From the NCBI RefSeq assembly GCF_000471905.2, contig NW_006494931.1, forward strand, positions 1,057,253 to 1,121,252: a stretch of DNA of 64,000 bases, read 5' to 3'. Below the pieces are notes generated by a model that ran no database searches, was not told the DNA's origin, and worked only from the letters and a program-made list of their open reading frames with translations. Every line of letters begins with the position of its first letter. Position 1 is the first letter of the stretch. Shown here piece after piece: positions 11,881-23,168 of the stretch. Both the position numbers and the translations under genes were made by a program. The DNA comes from Amborella trichopoda. Its lineage: Eukaryota; Streptophyta; Magnoliopsida; Amborellales; Amborellaceae.

Positions 11881-12082
11881 CTACTGGCGTCCCAAGTAGG
11901 TCACCTATATACCCCATCAGCGTCCTGATGGGTCCACTTAATCCCTATCGGCGTCCCAGATAGGTCCACTTAATCCCTGCAGGTCCACTTATACCTCATC
12001 CGGCGTATCGGATGAGTCCACTTAATCCCTACCGGTGTCCCAGATAGGTCCACGTATACCTCACCGGCGAACCGGATGAGTC
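11881..12082. repeat. Minisatellite whose units form different hairpins
   Basis: About seven irregular units share GGCGTCC...GGTCCACTTAATCCC. Each unit is a small inverted repeat around a short loop: CCTACT/AGTAGG (11880-11900), CCCATCAG/CTGATGGG (11913-11932), CCTATC/GATAGG (11944-11964), CCTGCAGG (11976-11983) and CTCATCCG/CGGATGAG (11995-12016), followed by two imperfect ones. The arm sequences differ between units but remain complementary within each. Confidence 0.8.
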
Positions 12083-12342
12083 CACTTGCATACTTAAATT
12101 ATTTCTAAATCCCTTTAAACATTCGAAAGCAGCAATATCATGTACTCAACATATCACTGAAATCATTAATATGAATTTCATTTAAACCATTAATAACAGT
12201 CACTCTCTATAACATTTCAAAAATAACCAATCAAATATTTTGGGCTCAAATTTAGAAAGGTAGCAATTTGTAAAGGCATTCTAGCATAATTGCCATTTTA
12301 ATATGTATAGAAAAACTCTTATACAAATTCAAGAATACGGAA

Positions 12343-12392
12343 NNNNNNNNNNNNNNNNNNNNNNNNNNNNNNNNNNNNNNNNNNNNNNNNNN
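12343..12392. other. Assembly gap (50 N)
   Basis: A run of exactly 50 N, probably a placeholder of unknown true size. Confidence 0.98.
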
Positions 12393-12796
12393 GAGATAAA
12401 ATATCACAATTTTTTTTTGAAAGATTATTTTTCAAGATAATGAGGTCGTGTGCGCATAAAATTTATTGCACCTAAAATTCATGATAATAAGCAGAAATAA
12501 TTATTTCATTTTATTTTTAAAAAGAATGGATTATTTTTCGAGACAATGGGGTCAATTACACACAAAACTTATAAAATAACGATCCTGGACGGAAATATCA
12601 CTATTTATTAAAAACAGACTATTTTTCAGGAAGACGATGTCACTTACTCACAAATATTTGATAGGGAGCTTCCGATAAAAATTCGGCTCGAGAGAGGAGT
12701 TCACTGTGTTTCGACCAGAGAAAAAATCTCAAAAGTTTTCTATGGTAGGAGTCTTCACCTCTCTGAATTTAAATTCTACTAATATGTTATTTTATT

Positions 12797-12900
12797 CTTT
12801 TATTACGTTACAGGTGTGAGCGTTAGTTTACGCTTTAAACACCTCAAGCTTTTATTACGTTACAAGTGTGAGCGTTAGTTTACGCTTTAAACACCTAAAG
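12797..12900. repeat. Tandem duplication, 52-bp unit x2
   Basis: Two adjacent copies beginning CTTTTATTACGTTACA and ending AAACACCT-AAGC start at 12797 and 12849. They differ at about two positions, so the duplication is young relative to its surroundings. Confidence 0.9.
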
Positions 12901-13026
12901 CCCACATCCTTTAGTGGACGTGGCAAGAGCAAGGAAGCACAAAGCTTTTCAACGAAAGGCTTTGAAAAGTAGCGATGGTCCCTAAACACCATCATGTTCA
13001 AACGAATCATCATATATTAAAAGTTT

Positions 13027-13027
13027 A

Positions 13028-13058
<31 letters not shown>

Positions 13059-13064
13059 TTTTTT
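13027..13064. repeat. Poly-T tract
   Basis: About 38 nt of T interrupted by one C. It may be an old poly-A tail in reverse, but no retrotransposed gene is seen next to it. Confidence 0.85.
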
Positions 13065-13209
13065 CGAAAGTTTAGGATTGTTACAATTGCGTACTTTCTT
13101 TTTTTTTGCCTTTTTTCCTCTCTCCTACCTTTCCCTCTAATTTATTTTCCAAATGCATAAATCTTTTTGCAAATTTTCCTTTGAATGATTAGTCTTACTA
13201 TTGAAGAAT

Positions 13210-13437
13210 GGGATTGTCTAGAAGAAGACCATTTATCTTTTTGTACATCAAGGTCACAACATTCTCACTCATTAAATGTCAAATTTGATAGTTTGTGGTG
13301 AGTCACAAAGTCTTAGAATATGTTTTTTTGGAACTTTGTCTATTCAATGACACTCTTATAACCATTCATTTTGAAATTCAAGAGACAAGAATACTTATGA
13401 CCGCTATGTGCAAAACATAATTGATGTAGATAATCCC
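13210..13437. mobile_element. MITE family 2 copy
   Basis: Terminal inverted repeats read GGGATTGTCTA on the left and GGGATTATCTA when the right end is read backwards. Further inside are CTTTTTGTACATCAAGGTCA and its weaker inverted counterpart. The length is 228 bp. Flanking 9-mers TTGAAGAAT and TTAAAAATT match at only 6 of 9 positions, so the superfamily is not settled. Related copies lie at 11230, 16622 and 35441. Confidence 0.65.
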
Positions 13438-13730
13438 TTAAAAAATTCCCCCATAAAACATTAAAAAATGTTTAGGAAAGATTTTTCTTCGGATGTGGAA
13501 AAACTGTGAATGACTTTGACTGTGACCTACAAAAAGAGAAAAGGAGGCTTTGAATTTGAACATATGGCTAGAAACTCTCTTGTTAAAACCGGTCCTAATT
13601 GTTAACATAAAACATGTCAATATCTTATTCCCACTTTGCATCTCTCTCTCTATATATACATATATATAAACCACTACACAATGTTTATGGATGAAAATGA
13701 ACAATGTTTTCATCCATATGGTTGGTGCTG

Positions 13731-13920
13731 TCCGATTGTTTTGGACGGTATGGATTAAAAGACCGCAACGGATATAGTAGGTCCATTGCAGCAGTAAAAA
13801 AACACGTGGAAACGGCCACAGACCACACGCTGTCTATTGCGGCCCCGTTCAATAAACCGCCATGGACATAATGTCCGCGACAGGGCGAAACATTATTTAA
13901 AATCGTCTATGTGCCTTCAT
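13731..13920. other. GC-richer island of unknown origin
   Basis: A roughly 190-bp patch with CpG-containing phrases (GTCCGCGACAGGGCG, TATTGCGGCCCCG) stands out from the AT-rich surroundings. No open frame or known repeat end was recognised. Fragment of an LTR is one guess. Confidence 0.35.
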
Positions 13921-13964
13921 GAGAAAAACATACTCCTAAAATTTCACGTGATTTGGATTTGTAC

Positions 13965-14330
13965 AAAGGAAAAAGTTTATATAAGGATGCTACCTTAAAA
14001 TATAGAACTACGGATGCCCTTCAAAAATCCATCGAAAAAAGTAGTTTTAATGTTGAAAAACCCTTTGATTGGTCATCTCGACATCGAGATGTATGACTAT
14101 GAAAAATAAAAAGATTTTAAGTCTCAGAAATAGTGCATTTTACAACATATTATCGACACCGTCCATTTTCATGATTTTCATATGTTAAAGATCTACTTGA
14201 TTTTAACCACTTTTTAAAATTTAAATTTTATAATTAGATATAAAAATAGATTTTGAGATAATCTTAAGAATATTTTACATCAAAATTATACACCATGATA
14301 AAATTTGAAGGTGCACCTTACCTCTTCACC
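13965..14330 (+). repeat. Dispersed foldback repeat, copy A
   Basis: Begins near AAGTTTATATAAGGATGCTA and contains ATCTCGACATCGAGATGTAT, then ends near AAATTTGAAGGTGCACCTTA. The reverse complement of 35030-35440 aligns along its length and 33590-33800 covers its middle. In the 35030 copy the two ends are inverted versions of each other (around GGTTGTAACCTTAAA), so this looks like a MITE-like family without coding capacity. Confidence 0.65.
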
Positions 14331-14407
14331 TACAGATGCATCCGTATGCAAACTGCACACTTGTACAAAACGAATTAAAATTCAAATACAAAATGGGGTC
14401 GTGTCCA

Positions 14408-14540
14408 TCAGATCGACCCAGATTGAATCTGGACCGATGGGCTCATATATGGTTGTAGGCCCAATGGCCTATGCTATAGCCCACTAGCTCATATGAACAT
14501 ATGAGCCCAACGGCCCAGATTGAATCTGAGCCGATCTAAC
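14408..14540. repeat. Large imperfect palindrome
   Basis: The left arm (about 14408-14450, containing CCCAGATTGAATCTGGACCG then ATGGGCTCATAT) is matched in inverted orientation by about 14495-14538 (ATATGAGCCCAACGG then CCCAGATTGAATCTGAGCCG). Small palindromes are nested inside, including GCTCATATGAACATATGAGC. The arms are about 85 percent complementary by eye. Confidence 0.75.
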
Positions 14541-15620
14541 GATCACAGATATCCGGTAGTATTTGAATTTTATTTATTTTTATACAAATCCAAATTACTT
14601 GAAATTTTAGGCATGTGTTTATCAAAAATAGGTGAATCTTGAAAAATATCAAAAAACTATTTTACATGAAATAAATTGATCAAAATACTCTCGAAAGTTT
14701 TTAAAAGGTATTTTGGTCATTTTTTTCATGAATAATTGTTTTTATATTTTTATTATATATATATAGAGAGAGAGAATTATTGAATAGGTTTAATTAAGAT
14801 TATCGTTGATACGTATAGAGTTGTCATTCTTAATCATTTATTTAGCCTCTTCAATGTAGGGCCATCTTTAACTATGGAATCCAAGAAGACGGATTTCACT
14901 TAAATTATTTATTAGATTATACTAATATCATATAAAGTTTAGATATATCAAGAACGTAAAACATTACTCGTTCAACCGTTTTTATGGAAGTCTTTGGATT
15001 TCAAATTCTCGTACTAAAGAGAAAAAATAAATATTTGATCATAATTCTCTTCTCTTTTAGCAACAGTGGGTAAATACCAAGTTGCAAGGCAAGAACGGTA
15101 GTCTTAAGGAGAAGTAAACAAACATAGTATTATTTTTTGTTGAGAGACCGTTTATATATGACTCACAATCACTTTTATATGTTAGATTTTAAATTGGATG
15201 GTTTTAAATTGGATGGTTGTAAGAGTATTATTGACTAGTTTTAACCGATACCCAAATAAAATTCCGAAAAGAGCCGCACCAAAGAATCTTATGCCTAAAA
15301 TTCAAGAAATGGCACCTCCATGAATTTCGACTTTTCATGAATTCTTTAACCGCAAATGGTTGGCAACGCAAAACTCCATCTTGGAGATAGATTAAGGCGA
15401 ATTACTTCATTTAGGGTTCCAACTATTTTCTTTTCCGGATCCAAAGATGTGGAGGTCCATAGAATAGGTTTTTGTCCTTAACTTATCTCATCTCTCTCTC
15501 TCTCTCTAATCCCAAGTCCAATATACATACCTAATTTCCAGGAAAATAGGCACATTAGTATGAGGCTGCTCAAGGGCATTATAGTCAAATTTATTGATGA
15601 TTTGGCGTGGGAATTATAAT
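14541..15620. other. Intergenic sequence, no gene seen
   Basis: AT-rich, with short GA and CT tracts (14763-14775, 15489-15509). 15150-15235 has a short duplicated phrase TTTTAAATTGGATGGTT. No coding region is supported. Confidence 0.45.
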
Positions 15621-15722
15621 TTACAAGCTCATATACCATGCTCTAGCAAGAGCTTTACAAGCTCACATACCATGCTCCAGCAAGAGCTTTACAAGCTCAC
15701 ACACCATGCTCCAGCAATAGCA
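15621..15722. repeat. Tandem repeat, 34-bp unit x3
   Basis: Units start at 15621, 15655 and 15689 with TTACAAGCTCA and carry ACCATGCTCCAGCAAGAGC. The GCTCCAGCA core also recurs in the looser array at 16105-16320. Confidence 0.9.
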
Positions 15723-16104
15723 TATTGTGCACTTACTCCCTCAATTGGGGAGGAATTTTCCAGTTTGAAATTAACGGATCCACCTAAGAATTTGGAAATT
15801 GGCATGGCGATTTGAGTTTTCATTTTATTCTTTTTTTGGTTTTACAGATTAACCATTAAGTTGAAGATAACTCTGACAGGGCCAATCCCAAGCGGGTCAT
15901 ACATGGTCCAAAATTCGGATAAAAGAAGAGGGTTTTGTTAGGTAAAGTAGCTAATGTAAAACTTTGCCACATCTTTTCATGAATATTTGGTCACTAGGTT
16001 GAAGATGTCTTAGGAACTAAAAATCAATATTATCTTATTCTCTTCAGAGTACTATTCGTTTTGGATTGAAAAGGAGGTACTTTGGTTCTTCTATTACTTT
16101 GGTT

Positions 16105-16320
16105 CTTCAATGTGCGCTCCGGCAATAAAGTCTCTAGAGTCACAGCACTCCGGTAATGGAAGACTGTGCTCCAGCAGTATAAACAAGCGCTCCGGCATTC
16201 TGAATGTGCGCTCAGGTAATGCAGGTCTGAACCACAACGCTCTAGCATTATGAGAAAGCGCTCCAGCAGTGCAAAGGCACGCTCCGACAGTGCAAAGACG
16301 CTCTCTGACAGTACGCTACT
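16105..16320. repeat. Irregular array of GCTCCGGCA-like motifs
   Basis: The motif CGCTCCGGCA, or a close variant, occurs about nine times at 20-35-bp spacing, separated by short variable sequence. Some units also carry CAGTGCAAAG. No open frame spans it well. It is probably the internal part of an LTR-type repeat. Confidence 0.7.
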
Positions 16321-16621
16321 TGGGACCCGCTAATTGATTTGGTTTGTACGGGAAGGGCATTTCTGTCCAAAAATTAACGACTTTTTACCTTGGGGGTTTT
16401 TGCAAGGAAAGGTTGTTTTGGGGAAAAAAGCAAGAGAAAAGATTGGGGTGGGGTTAAGTTGCATAGATAGTCCATTTTAAGGTGTTTTTAATAATTTTCT
16501 CTTAAATTAACAAAAGAATATCATTTTAAAATAAGGGGTTGTGTACTTTAAGACCAATTACTTTTTCTACGGCCTCGATTTAAATGGCCACATTAGACAA
16601 TAGAATATCATTTCAAGATAT

Positions 16622-16820
16622 GGGGTTGTCTAGTCCAAGATCATTTCCTTTCGGTATATGGAAGTCACAATCATTCTTAACTATCATATGTGAAATATTA
16701 CACCTTAGGATGTGTTACAAAATTCAAAAAAAATATTTGGGAGTTCTAGTAACAGTCATTGGTACTCCATTTCACATAAAACATTGAGGGTGAATGTAAC
16801 TTCCTTATACAAAAGGTACT
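16622..16820. mobile_element. MITE family 2 copy
   Basis: GGGTTGTCTAGTCCAAGATC and TATATGGAAGTCACAATCAT match the left ends of the 13210 and 35441 copies. The right side (GTAACTTCCTTATACAAAAG) is the inverted counterpart. Target duplication was not resolved. Confidence 0.6.
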
Positions 16821-16935
16821 AGTAATATGCATGTGTGTTGTACGTGATATTTAATATTAATCACTGAAACATATTTATCATTGAATAATATTTTCAATAA
16901 AATATTTATAGGTTTCATATTATCTATTTTTCTTC

Positions 16936-17955
16936 CTTTCACGTAGCAAGGTTTTGCGCTTTCTTTTTTTAAGTTTTTCGGTTACTTTTTTGGAACAAAA
17001 CTTAGTTATAATTATAATATCGTTATAAAATTCGAACAAAAATTAAATTATCTTTACCAGTATCTAATTTTTATAATTATTATAGAAATATATGTGTATC
17101 GAAATCGTACTTAGACTTTAGGGAATCAAGGAAACATTATAAATGTAATATTCTAATAAGAATAAATTATTCTCACGTAAATTTAATTTATTATTTACTA
17201 TACCTATAGTTACATTACATTATTTTACAATTTATTTATTATAAAATAATAAATATACTATATATCATATTCATTATCCAATCATGAAGATAAAGAGGAC
17301 AGAGAGTACACATGAAAAAGTAATAAATTTTTAAAGATTAAAAGTTTTAAAATAATATCATTTGTAATTGCAATTATAGAATCTAATTATAACTGTAACA
17401 TTCTAATAAAAATAAATTATTATTACTAATACTTACTTTTTACAATTATTGTAGAACCTTTCATGTAGTAAGTTTTTTGTTTTTTTATTTTATTTTTTGA
17501 ATTACTTTTTGGGGACAAATATTAGTTATAATTATAAGATTCTAAAAAAAAAAAAATAATTTTTACTAATATATAATTTGATAATAATTATAAAAATTGA
17601 ACTGGGACTTGAGGGAATCAAGGAAAAATTATAAATATAATATTCTAATAAGAATAAATTATTCTACTTAAATTTAATTTATTATTTATAATAATTATAA
17701 TTACATTACATTATTTTATAATTTATTTATTACAAAATAATAATTGTAAATATAATATGTATATCATATTTATTATTCAATCATGAAGATAAAGAGGAGA
17801 GAGAGAGAGAGAGAGAGTATGTATGAAATAATAATAAATTAAACTTTTAAAAATAATAAAATTTGTAATTAGAATTTATAATGGTATCATTCTAATGAAA
17901 ATAAATTATTCTTACTAATACCTACTTTTTACAATTATTATAGAAATACAATATA
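16936..17955. repeat. AT-rich tandem duplication, about 500-520-bp unit x2
   Basis: Copy 1 begins TTTCACGTAGCAAGGTTTT near 16937 and copy 2 begins TTTCATGTAGTAAGTTTTT near 17459. Both continue through GGGAATCAAGGAAA, AATATTCTAATAAGAATAAA, ATCATGAAGATAAAGAGGA (17281 and 17780) and ACTTTTTACAATTATT. The copies are diverged by point changes and small indels. No coding capacity. Confidence 0.88.
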
Positions 17956-19358
17956 AAACACTCATCTAAAACACAGGAACACATAGATTTCTTAAATTCA
18001 AATCATACATAGTTGGAACTTTAGGGTTCGTTTGGGTTCCTAGAGAAGCATGTCCTGGGATAGAGTTGTTTGCAGTTTGGATAGCATGTGATAATAAATA
18101 TGATGTGCATGTCCACTGTTTGGATTGCCTAGAATAAGTGAATCCATGGAAATTCAGCTGTAGTTTTTGTATTATTACTCTTCATTTAATTTTTTATATT
18201 AACTAACTTTGCACACTCATTCCAAACTTCAATATTATTTCTTAACTATGATGAAATCTTTATTTTTTTTGTTATTCATTTCCATTGTATCTTTATATAT
18301 AAATATTTGACGTACCAAATATTCAATTAACGTCAATGTTTTGGAAAATCATGAAGTTATATACTTTACTATTTTGAGACTTAGAATGAAATTATCTCTA
18401 ATTCTTGTAGGGCAAACAATGCAGCTTGTGAAAAAGAAAGAAGAAATAAATTTATTCCAATATTTATTAGATGAACAATTGAAATTTCTATTCATAATTT
18501 TTGTTTTAATTGCAAAACATCCATCACAAAACACGTGATTGTTTTTTTTTTAGGGATACATATTTTGATAATGTTCCTCAAAAAAGATTGTGGTTCTCCC
18601 AAGGGATAAGCATATTTTTATAAGATGATTAAAAGATGGTATAGATTCTCAATCAACCGAAAGAGCTCCAACCTTGTTGCATTGGTGTACTCTCCCCCTC
18701 TCCCTCTCCCTCTCCCTCTCCCTCTCTGTCTCTGTCTCTCTCAGAACGGACGATTTAAATAATTGAATGTTATTTGTAATAAATTTCTAAGTATTAAAGT
18801 CAATAGAAGTACAATCACAATGAGAAAAGGCAAGAAGGGAAGAGAGAAGTATATCACAATCAAATTTATAAATATTAAAATCAATGGTAGCACAATCAAA
18901 CCACAACATAACTATTTCACTTGAGATCTGAGTAGTTCAATAAGTTGCATCCATTCCTAGTATAGTAAAATAAAATAATTTATGATAAATGAAAAATACA
19001 ATATGATAACACACATATGCATATAAAAACTACTGCGAATGTGATTGTCTTCGATGCACTCCCACTGGTATGACGAATTACACGGCCCCAACCTGTAGGC
19101 CTAACTACATGTCCATGGCGACTTTGATAATCTCGAAATCATTCCACTATCTCCTCTATAGTGGGGTAGGAGCAATGCACAATATTTGAGTAGCCTAGCA
19201 CTTGCTTAGAGCATTTTGCCCACATCATATACACCCTGGGGTTGTGGCCGACATACACAACATATACTCTTGGCATTTTCTGCAAGATTTACCAATGTAA
19301 ACACAACAGTCAAACAAGATGGACACCAAAACTAACTTAGATTTTATTGCTGACCTTT
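17956..19358. other. Intergenic sequence, no gene seen
   Basis: 18025-18175 resembles the repeat at about 53455-53610 and 54185-54330 (GGTTCCTAGAGAA then CACTGTTTGGATTGCC), so a dispersed repeat is likely. No supported coding region. Confidence 0.4.
18691..18742. repeat. (CTCCCT)n microsatellite
   Basis: Four to five CTCCCT units followed by TCTGTC/TCTC repeats. Confidence 0.9.
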
Positions 19359-19499
19359 TATAAGGTCCAAGACTTTCCAGAGAAATGAATGTGGATGAAT
19401 GCGCAGTTGGCGCGGGTAGACGAGTGCACATGGAGCATGGGTGGATAAGTGTGCCGTTGGGCACGTGTGGTGTTTGGTGGGTTTAGGGTATTTCTCCCC

Positions 19500-19760
19500 T
19501 CTCGTACTCATTCTCTCTCCTTATGTATGATTACTTGAATGCCATGTGATATATACATGCTTCCACCCCTACCATTGTGCTTCTCAAGCATGCCTTCTCT
19601 CTCCTCATTCATGATCACTTGGGTGCCATGTGGCACATGCACGCTTCCACCCCCATCATTGTGCTCCTCAAGCATACCTTCTCTCTCCTCATGCATAATC
19701 ACTTAGGTGTCATGTGACACATGTATGGTGTCATGTGACACATGTATGCTTATACCCCCC
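19500..19760. repeat. Tandem repeat, about 84-bp unit (5' LTR)
   Basis: Units share TTCTCTCTCCTCAT, GATCACTTG, GCCATGTGGCACATGC and GCTTCCACCCCCATCATTGT. About two and a half copies are present, then a short AGGTGTCATGTGACACATGT duplication. The same array is at 30800-31030 in the 3' LTR. Confidence 0.8.
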
Positions 19761-20825
19761 ATGCTTATATCTACCCCTCATCCACTCATAAATTTGGTTT
19801 TCTCTCTCTTTCCTCACCTCTTCACATCCTCGCTTGCCCCTCTTTCCCCCTTGGCCTGCCCTTAATATTTAAAGCTTGAACCCAATCCACTTGAAACTTG
19901 GCAACAAAAGTGGAACTTATTGAACATTTCATCTTGGGAGTTTCTATTGGAGTAGGTAAGTAGATTTAGTTTCCATGATTTCATGATTACGAGAATGCAT
20001 GTTTCGTTACGCAATTAAAATGTAAAATTCGAGTGTGGGTGTATGCTACTAAAATTTTGTTAAAATGTATTCTAATTTTCAGAAGTATGGTCGTTGTTTG
20101 AGAGATTGTTAGGATACCTTAAACATTGCCTTAGACTATGAATTTTCGTGGGTCAGTAGTATATTAGATTTATTTCCACATGGAAAACACCCCTTGTTAA
20201 TATCTAATTTAATTTGAGAGCTATTAACTATTTATTGAAGCATACCAGATCTGTGAAATGAAATTCTAGGGATTTAACATGCTTTTGCGTGAAGCTTTTA
20301 ACTAACCAAATTTTACTATAACGAGGCCAAACTACTTTTAAATTTTATATATATGAGTCTATTTTAAAATCGGTTTTGGACTCGTAATAAAATTTCTTAT
20401 GGTTTGAAAGTTATGGTCATTTTTCAAGTAGGGTGTCACCCTGGACTTTTCTGCTGCGTAAAACAAAAATTTCATCCGAGAACATCAAATAGTTTGATAA
20501 AATTTAGACCAATATTTAGTGTTACTTCTTATATGAAAGTTGTCTTTTTATGAGTCTAGATTGTCATAAAATTTATTGCAAGGTTAAGTGATCTTTAAAC
20601 TTAATGATATGCTCTTAAGGGTTGACAATATTCATCTTGAAAAACTAGAAATATGACAAAGTGATGTTTATTACATTGATATATAGCATGCTATCGGCAT
20701 GATAATGTCTCTTGAGATGATAAACTTAATAATATGACATAGTGATTATTCTTATGATTATATGTATAGCATGCTCTGGATATATGGATATTTTTGTGAT
20801 TATATGTATGATGTGCTTCTAATCA

Positions 20826-21150
20826 GATATGTGTGCATGGCAACATGCTTCTGATAAGATATGTGTTCATGGCAACATGCTTCTGATAAGATATGTGTGC
20901 ATTACAACATGCTTCTGATAAGATATGTGTGCATGGCAACATGCTTCTGATAAGATATAAGTGCATGACAACATGCTTCCGATAAGATATTTGTGCATGG
21001 CAACATACTTCCAATAAGATATGTGTGCACGACAACACGCTTCTGATAAAATATGTGTGCATGGCAATATGCTTCCGATAAGATATGTGTGCATGACAAC
21101 ATGCTTTCGATAAGATATGTGTACATGGTAACATGCTCCTGATAAGATAT
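20826..21150. repeat. 32-bp minisatellite, about 10 units (5' LTR)
   Basis: The unit reads GATATGTGTGCATGGCAACA followed by TGCTTCTGATAA; starts at 20826, 20858 and 20890 give a 32-bp period. Because 32 is not divisible by 3 and the unit lacks minus-strand stops in any phase, all three minus frames stay open. The apparent 70-100-residue Cys/His-rich proteins here are therefore artefacts. Confidence 0.92.
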
Positions 21151-23006
21151 GGGCGTATGGAGACATGCCCCTGTAATGATATAATGAGATATTTGTACTG
21201 ACAGTTGGGACTGTTCCCTAACTCTCTATGACAGGATGAGATTTACGAGTGTGTGTGTTTGGGTGGTCACTCCCCAAAAAATTTTGTGAGGCACTACTCA
21301 TTGGGACCCCTTTGGTAGTGTAACGCTCTCTCGCCATAAGGGCACATAAGAGGGTCGTGTCTTGCAAGGCCATTACCTATCAAAAGCCCCAAAGCACTGG
21401 GGACCGTGCCTGTGTGTGAGGCACTACGCAACAAATTTACCCATTGGTGATGCTTCCCTCCTGGTTGTGATGGTAGAGGCTCTACGCATCAGGATTGACT
21501 AGCCTGATGGGTGGGGCTTCTACTTAAGGAGTTAGTTGGTATCTCTTGATCTTGATTATGCTTATTACATACATGCCTAACTGTTTTGAGTTGTTATGAC
21601 ACTCATGCCCGAATGATTTGATCGACTTCTTATTACATTCATATCTGGTGAATCTGATTTATTATTTCTCCACCATGAAACAAATCATGCATGACACATT
21701 TGTTTAAATGTGAATTTGACACATGACTTCGTGTTTGTAAGATTTGCATAAAACCTTGATTATTATCATGATATTGTAAGCAGGATTGCATGGCACCTAG
21801 ATCTATTTATTGGGCTTTACAGCTCACTCTTTTAAATTTTTCATCCATGTAGAGTGATACCTAACATGTTTGGAGTGACGTGTCTTGGTGGTCGCGCGCT
21901 TAGGTCCCTTACTCCCTTTCTGTTGAAGCTCCATTTTGCAATATACATTTTGGTTGGTTGTCTAGCCATATAGTCCTTTCTAATTTGGGTATATGTTTTG
22001 ATGTTGGGCTTTTTGTGCCTTGGACCTATATGTATTATCTTGGACTATCACGACCCCGCCCCCGACCGCCTTGCCACTCGCGACGAAGGGTTATCGGGGT
22101 GAACTCAATGCCATTATTTTGGTAATCAAAGCAAACCATGGAAAGATAAATACATCAATAATACTATATACAGGGGCAACTTTTTATTTGAAGCTCCATA
22201 CATTAACAAAAGGGCTTTACATAACATTCTTCCAAAAATATTACATTTGAGTCTAGTGCATCAAGGCCTAAAATTTCAGATTCATGCAAAAAGAAAAAAA
22301 CAAAATCTAGGGCTAGACTGCCCAACCACATACAAGGTCAAGATCCCACCTCCAAAAAGTCTGGCTTCAACCTTCTTCAGGAATCCCTTTCGTTCCAACT
22401 CTTGACCTGTTGTTATCAGTCTACAAGGAGGGGAGTAAGAAATGAGATGAGCTATACAGCCCGGCAAGTAGGTCTAAGCTCTATGCATCAATAATGAGCC
22501 TTCTCATGAATCATAAACAATTTATTTAACTATACATAATTTCAGTGCAGTAGTCATCAGAATCAACGATCATGTCAATGCATCAATTATAAGCATTATA
22601 TCCATATAGTAGTTATCATTCAATCGATTCAATTATCGACATTCACAATTACTATTCAATCATTACCCACTCATTCCCTAGCTCACCTACTCCTGCAGTA
22701 GAGGCTCTATCCATCGGGTTAAGCCAATCCTATTGCTTAGGACCTCTACCATCTCCCAAAAGGGAGGGCAATGACAAGTGGGGAAATCCACTTCGTAACG
22801 CCCTCATACTCACACACACAGCCCCTCAGCATGTATTGGGGGTTCGATAGGCACTTACCTTGCAAGGCGTCAGCCTCTAGTCCCATTTCAGTAAATCTCG
22901 GGGGGTGCGATCCTCCCATTTCACTTTCTCCTAACTCCATCCTATCATTCAACAAGTTATGGGAAATAGCCGGCATCACTTTCCTTAGAATAGAAATCCT
23001 CACTAT

Positions 23007-23168
23007 TGATGGGTGCCCCATCGCGCAGCGAGCAGTACCAGTAAAACAATATCCACTTCCGATGGATGCCCTATCGCATAGCGACCAATATCAATGAACC
23101 AATGGCTAGTATCATAATATTATTATAGAACAGTGCCCACTACCAATGGGTGTCTCATTGCGTAGTGG
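23007..23168. repeat. Three self-complementary repeat units in the solo LTR
   Basis: Units spaced about 50-75 bp apart each contain an inverted repeat. The first is GATGGG/CCCATC with a 3-nt loop (23008-23022). The second is weaker (GATGGA/CCTATC, 23061 onward). The third has a long stem, CCACTACCAATG paired with CATTG-C-GTAGTGG (23137-23168). Confidence 0.65.

Larger units (their letters stand above)
11459..12960 (-). repeat. LTR-like block (probable solo LTR, minus strand)
   Basis: The left edge reads TGTCACACCCCAAG. On the minus strand this is a ...CTTGGGGTGTGACA terminus, like the ends of the Gypsy LTRs elsewhere in this window. The block contains the self-complementary tandem units at 11881-12082, a 50-N gap and a 52-bp tandem duplication, features also found in the solo LTR at 22046-25839. 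The other end could not be fixed, so no target duplication was checked. Confidence 0.4.

Noticed and set aside
11881-12082. CRISPR-like array (regular repeats and spacers)
   Set aside because: Plant nuclear context, irregular unit length, related rather than unique spacers, and no cas genes.
20823-21166. Three overlapping Cys/His-rich minus-strand proteins
   Set aside because: They are one 32-bp minisatellite read in three phases, not a metal-binding protein family.
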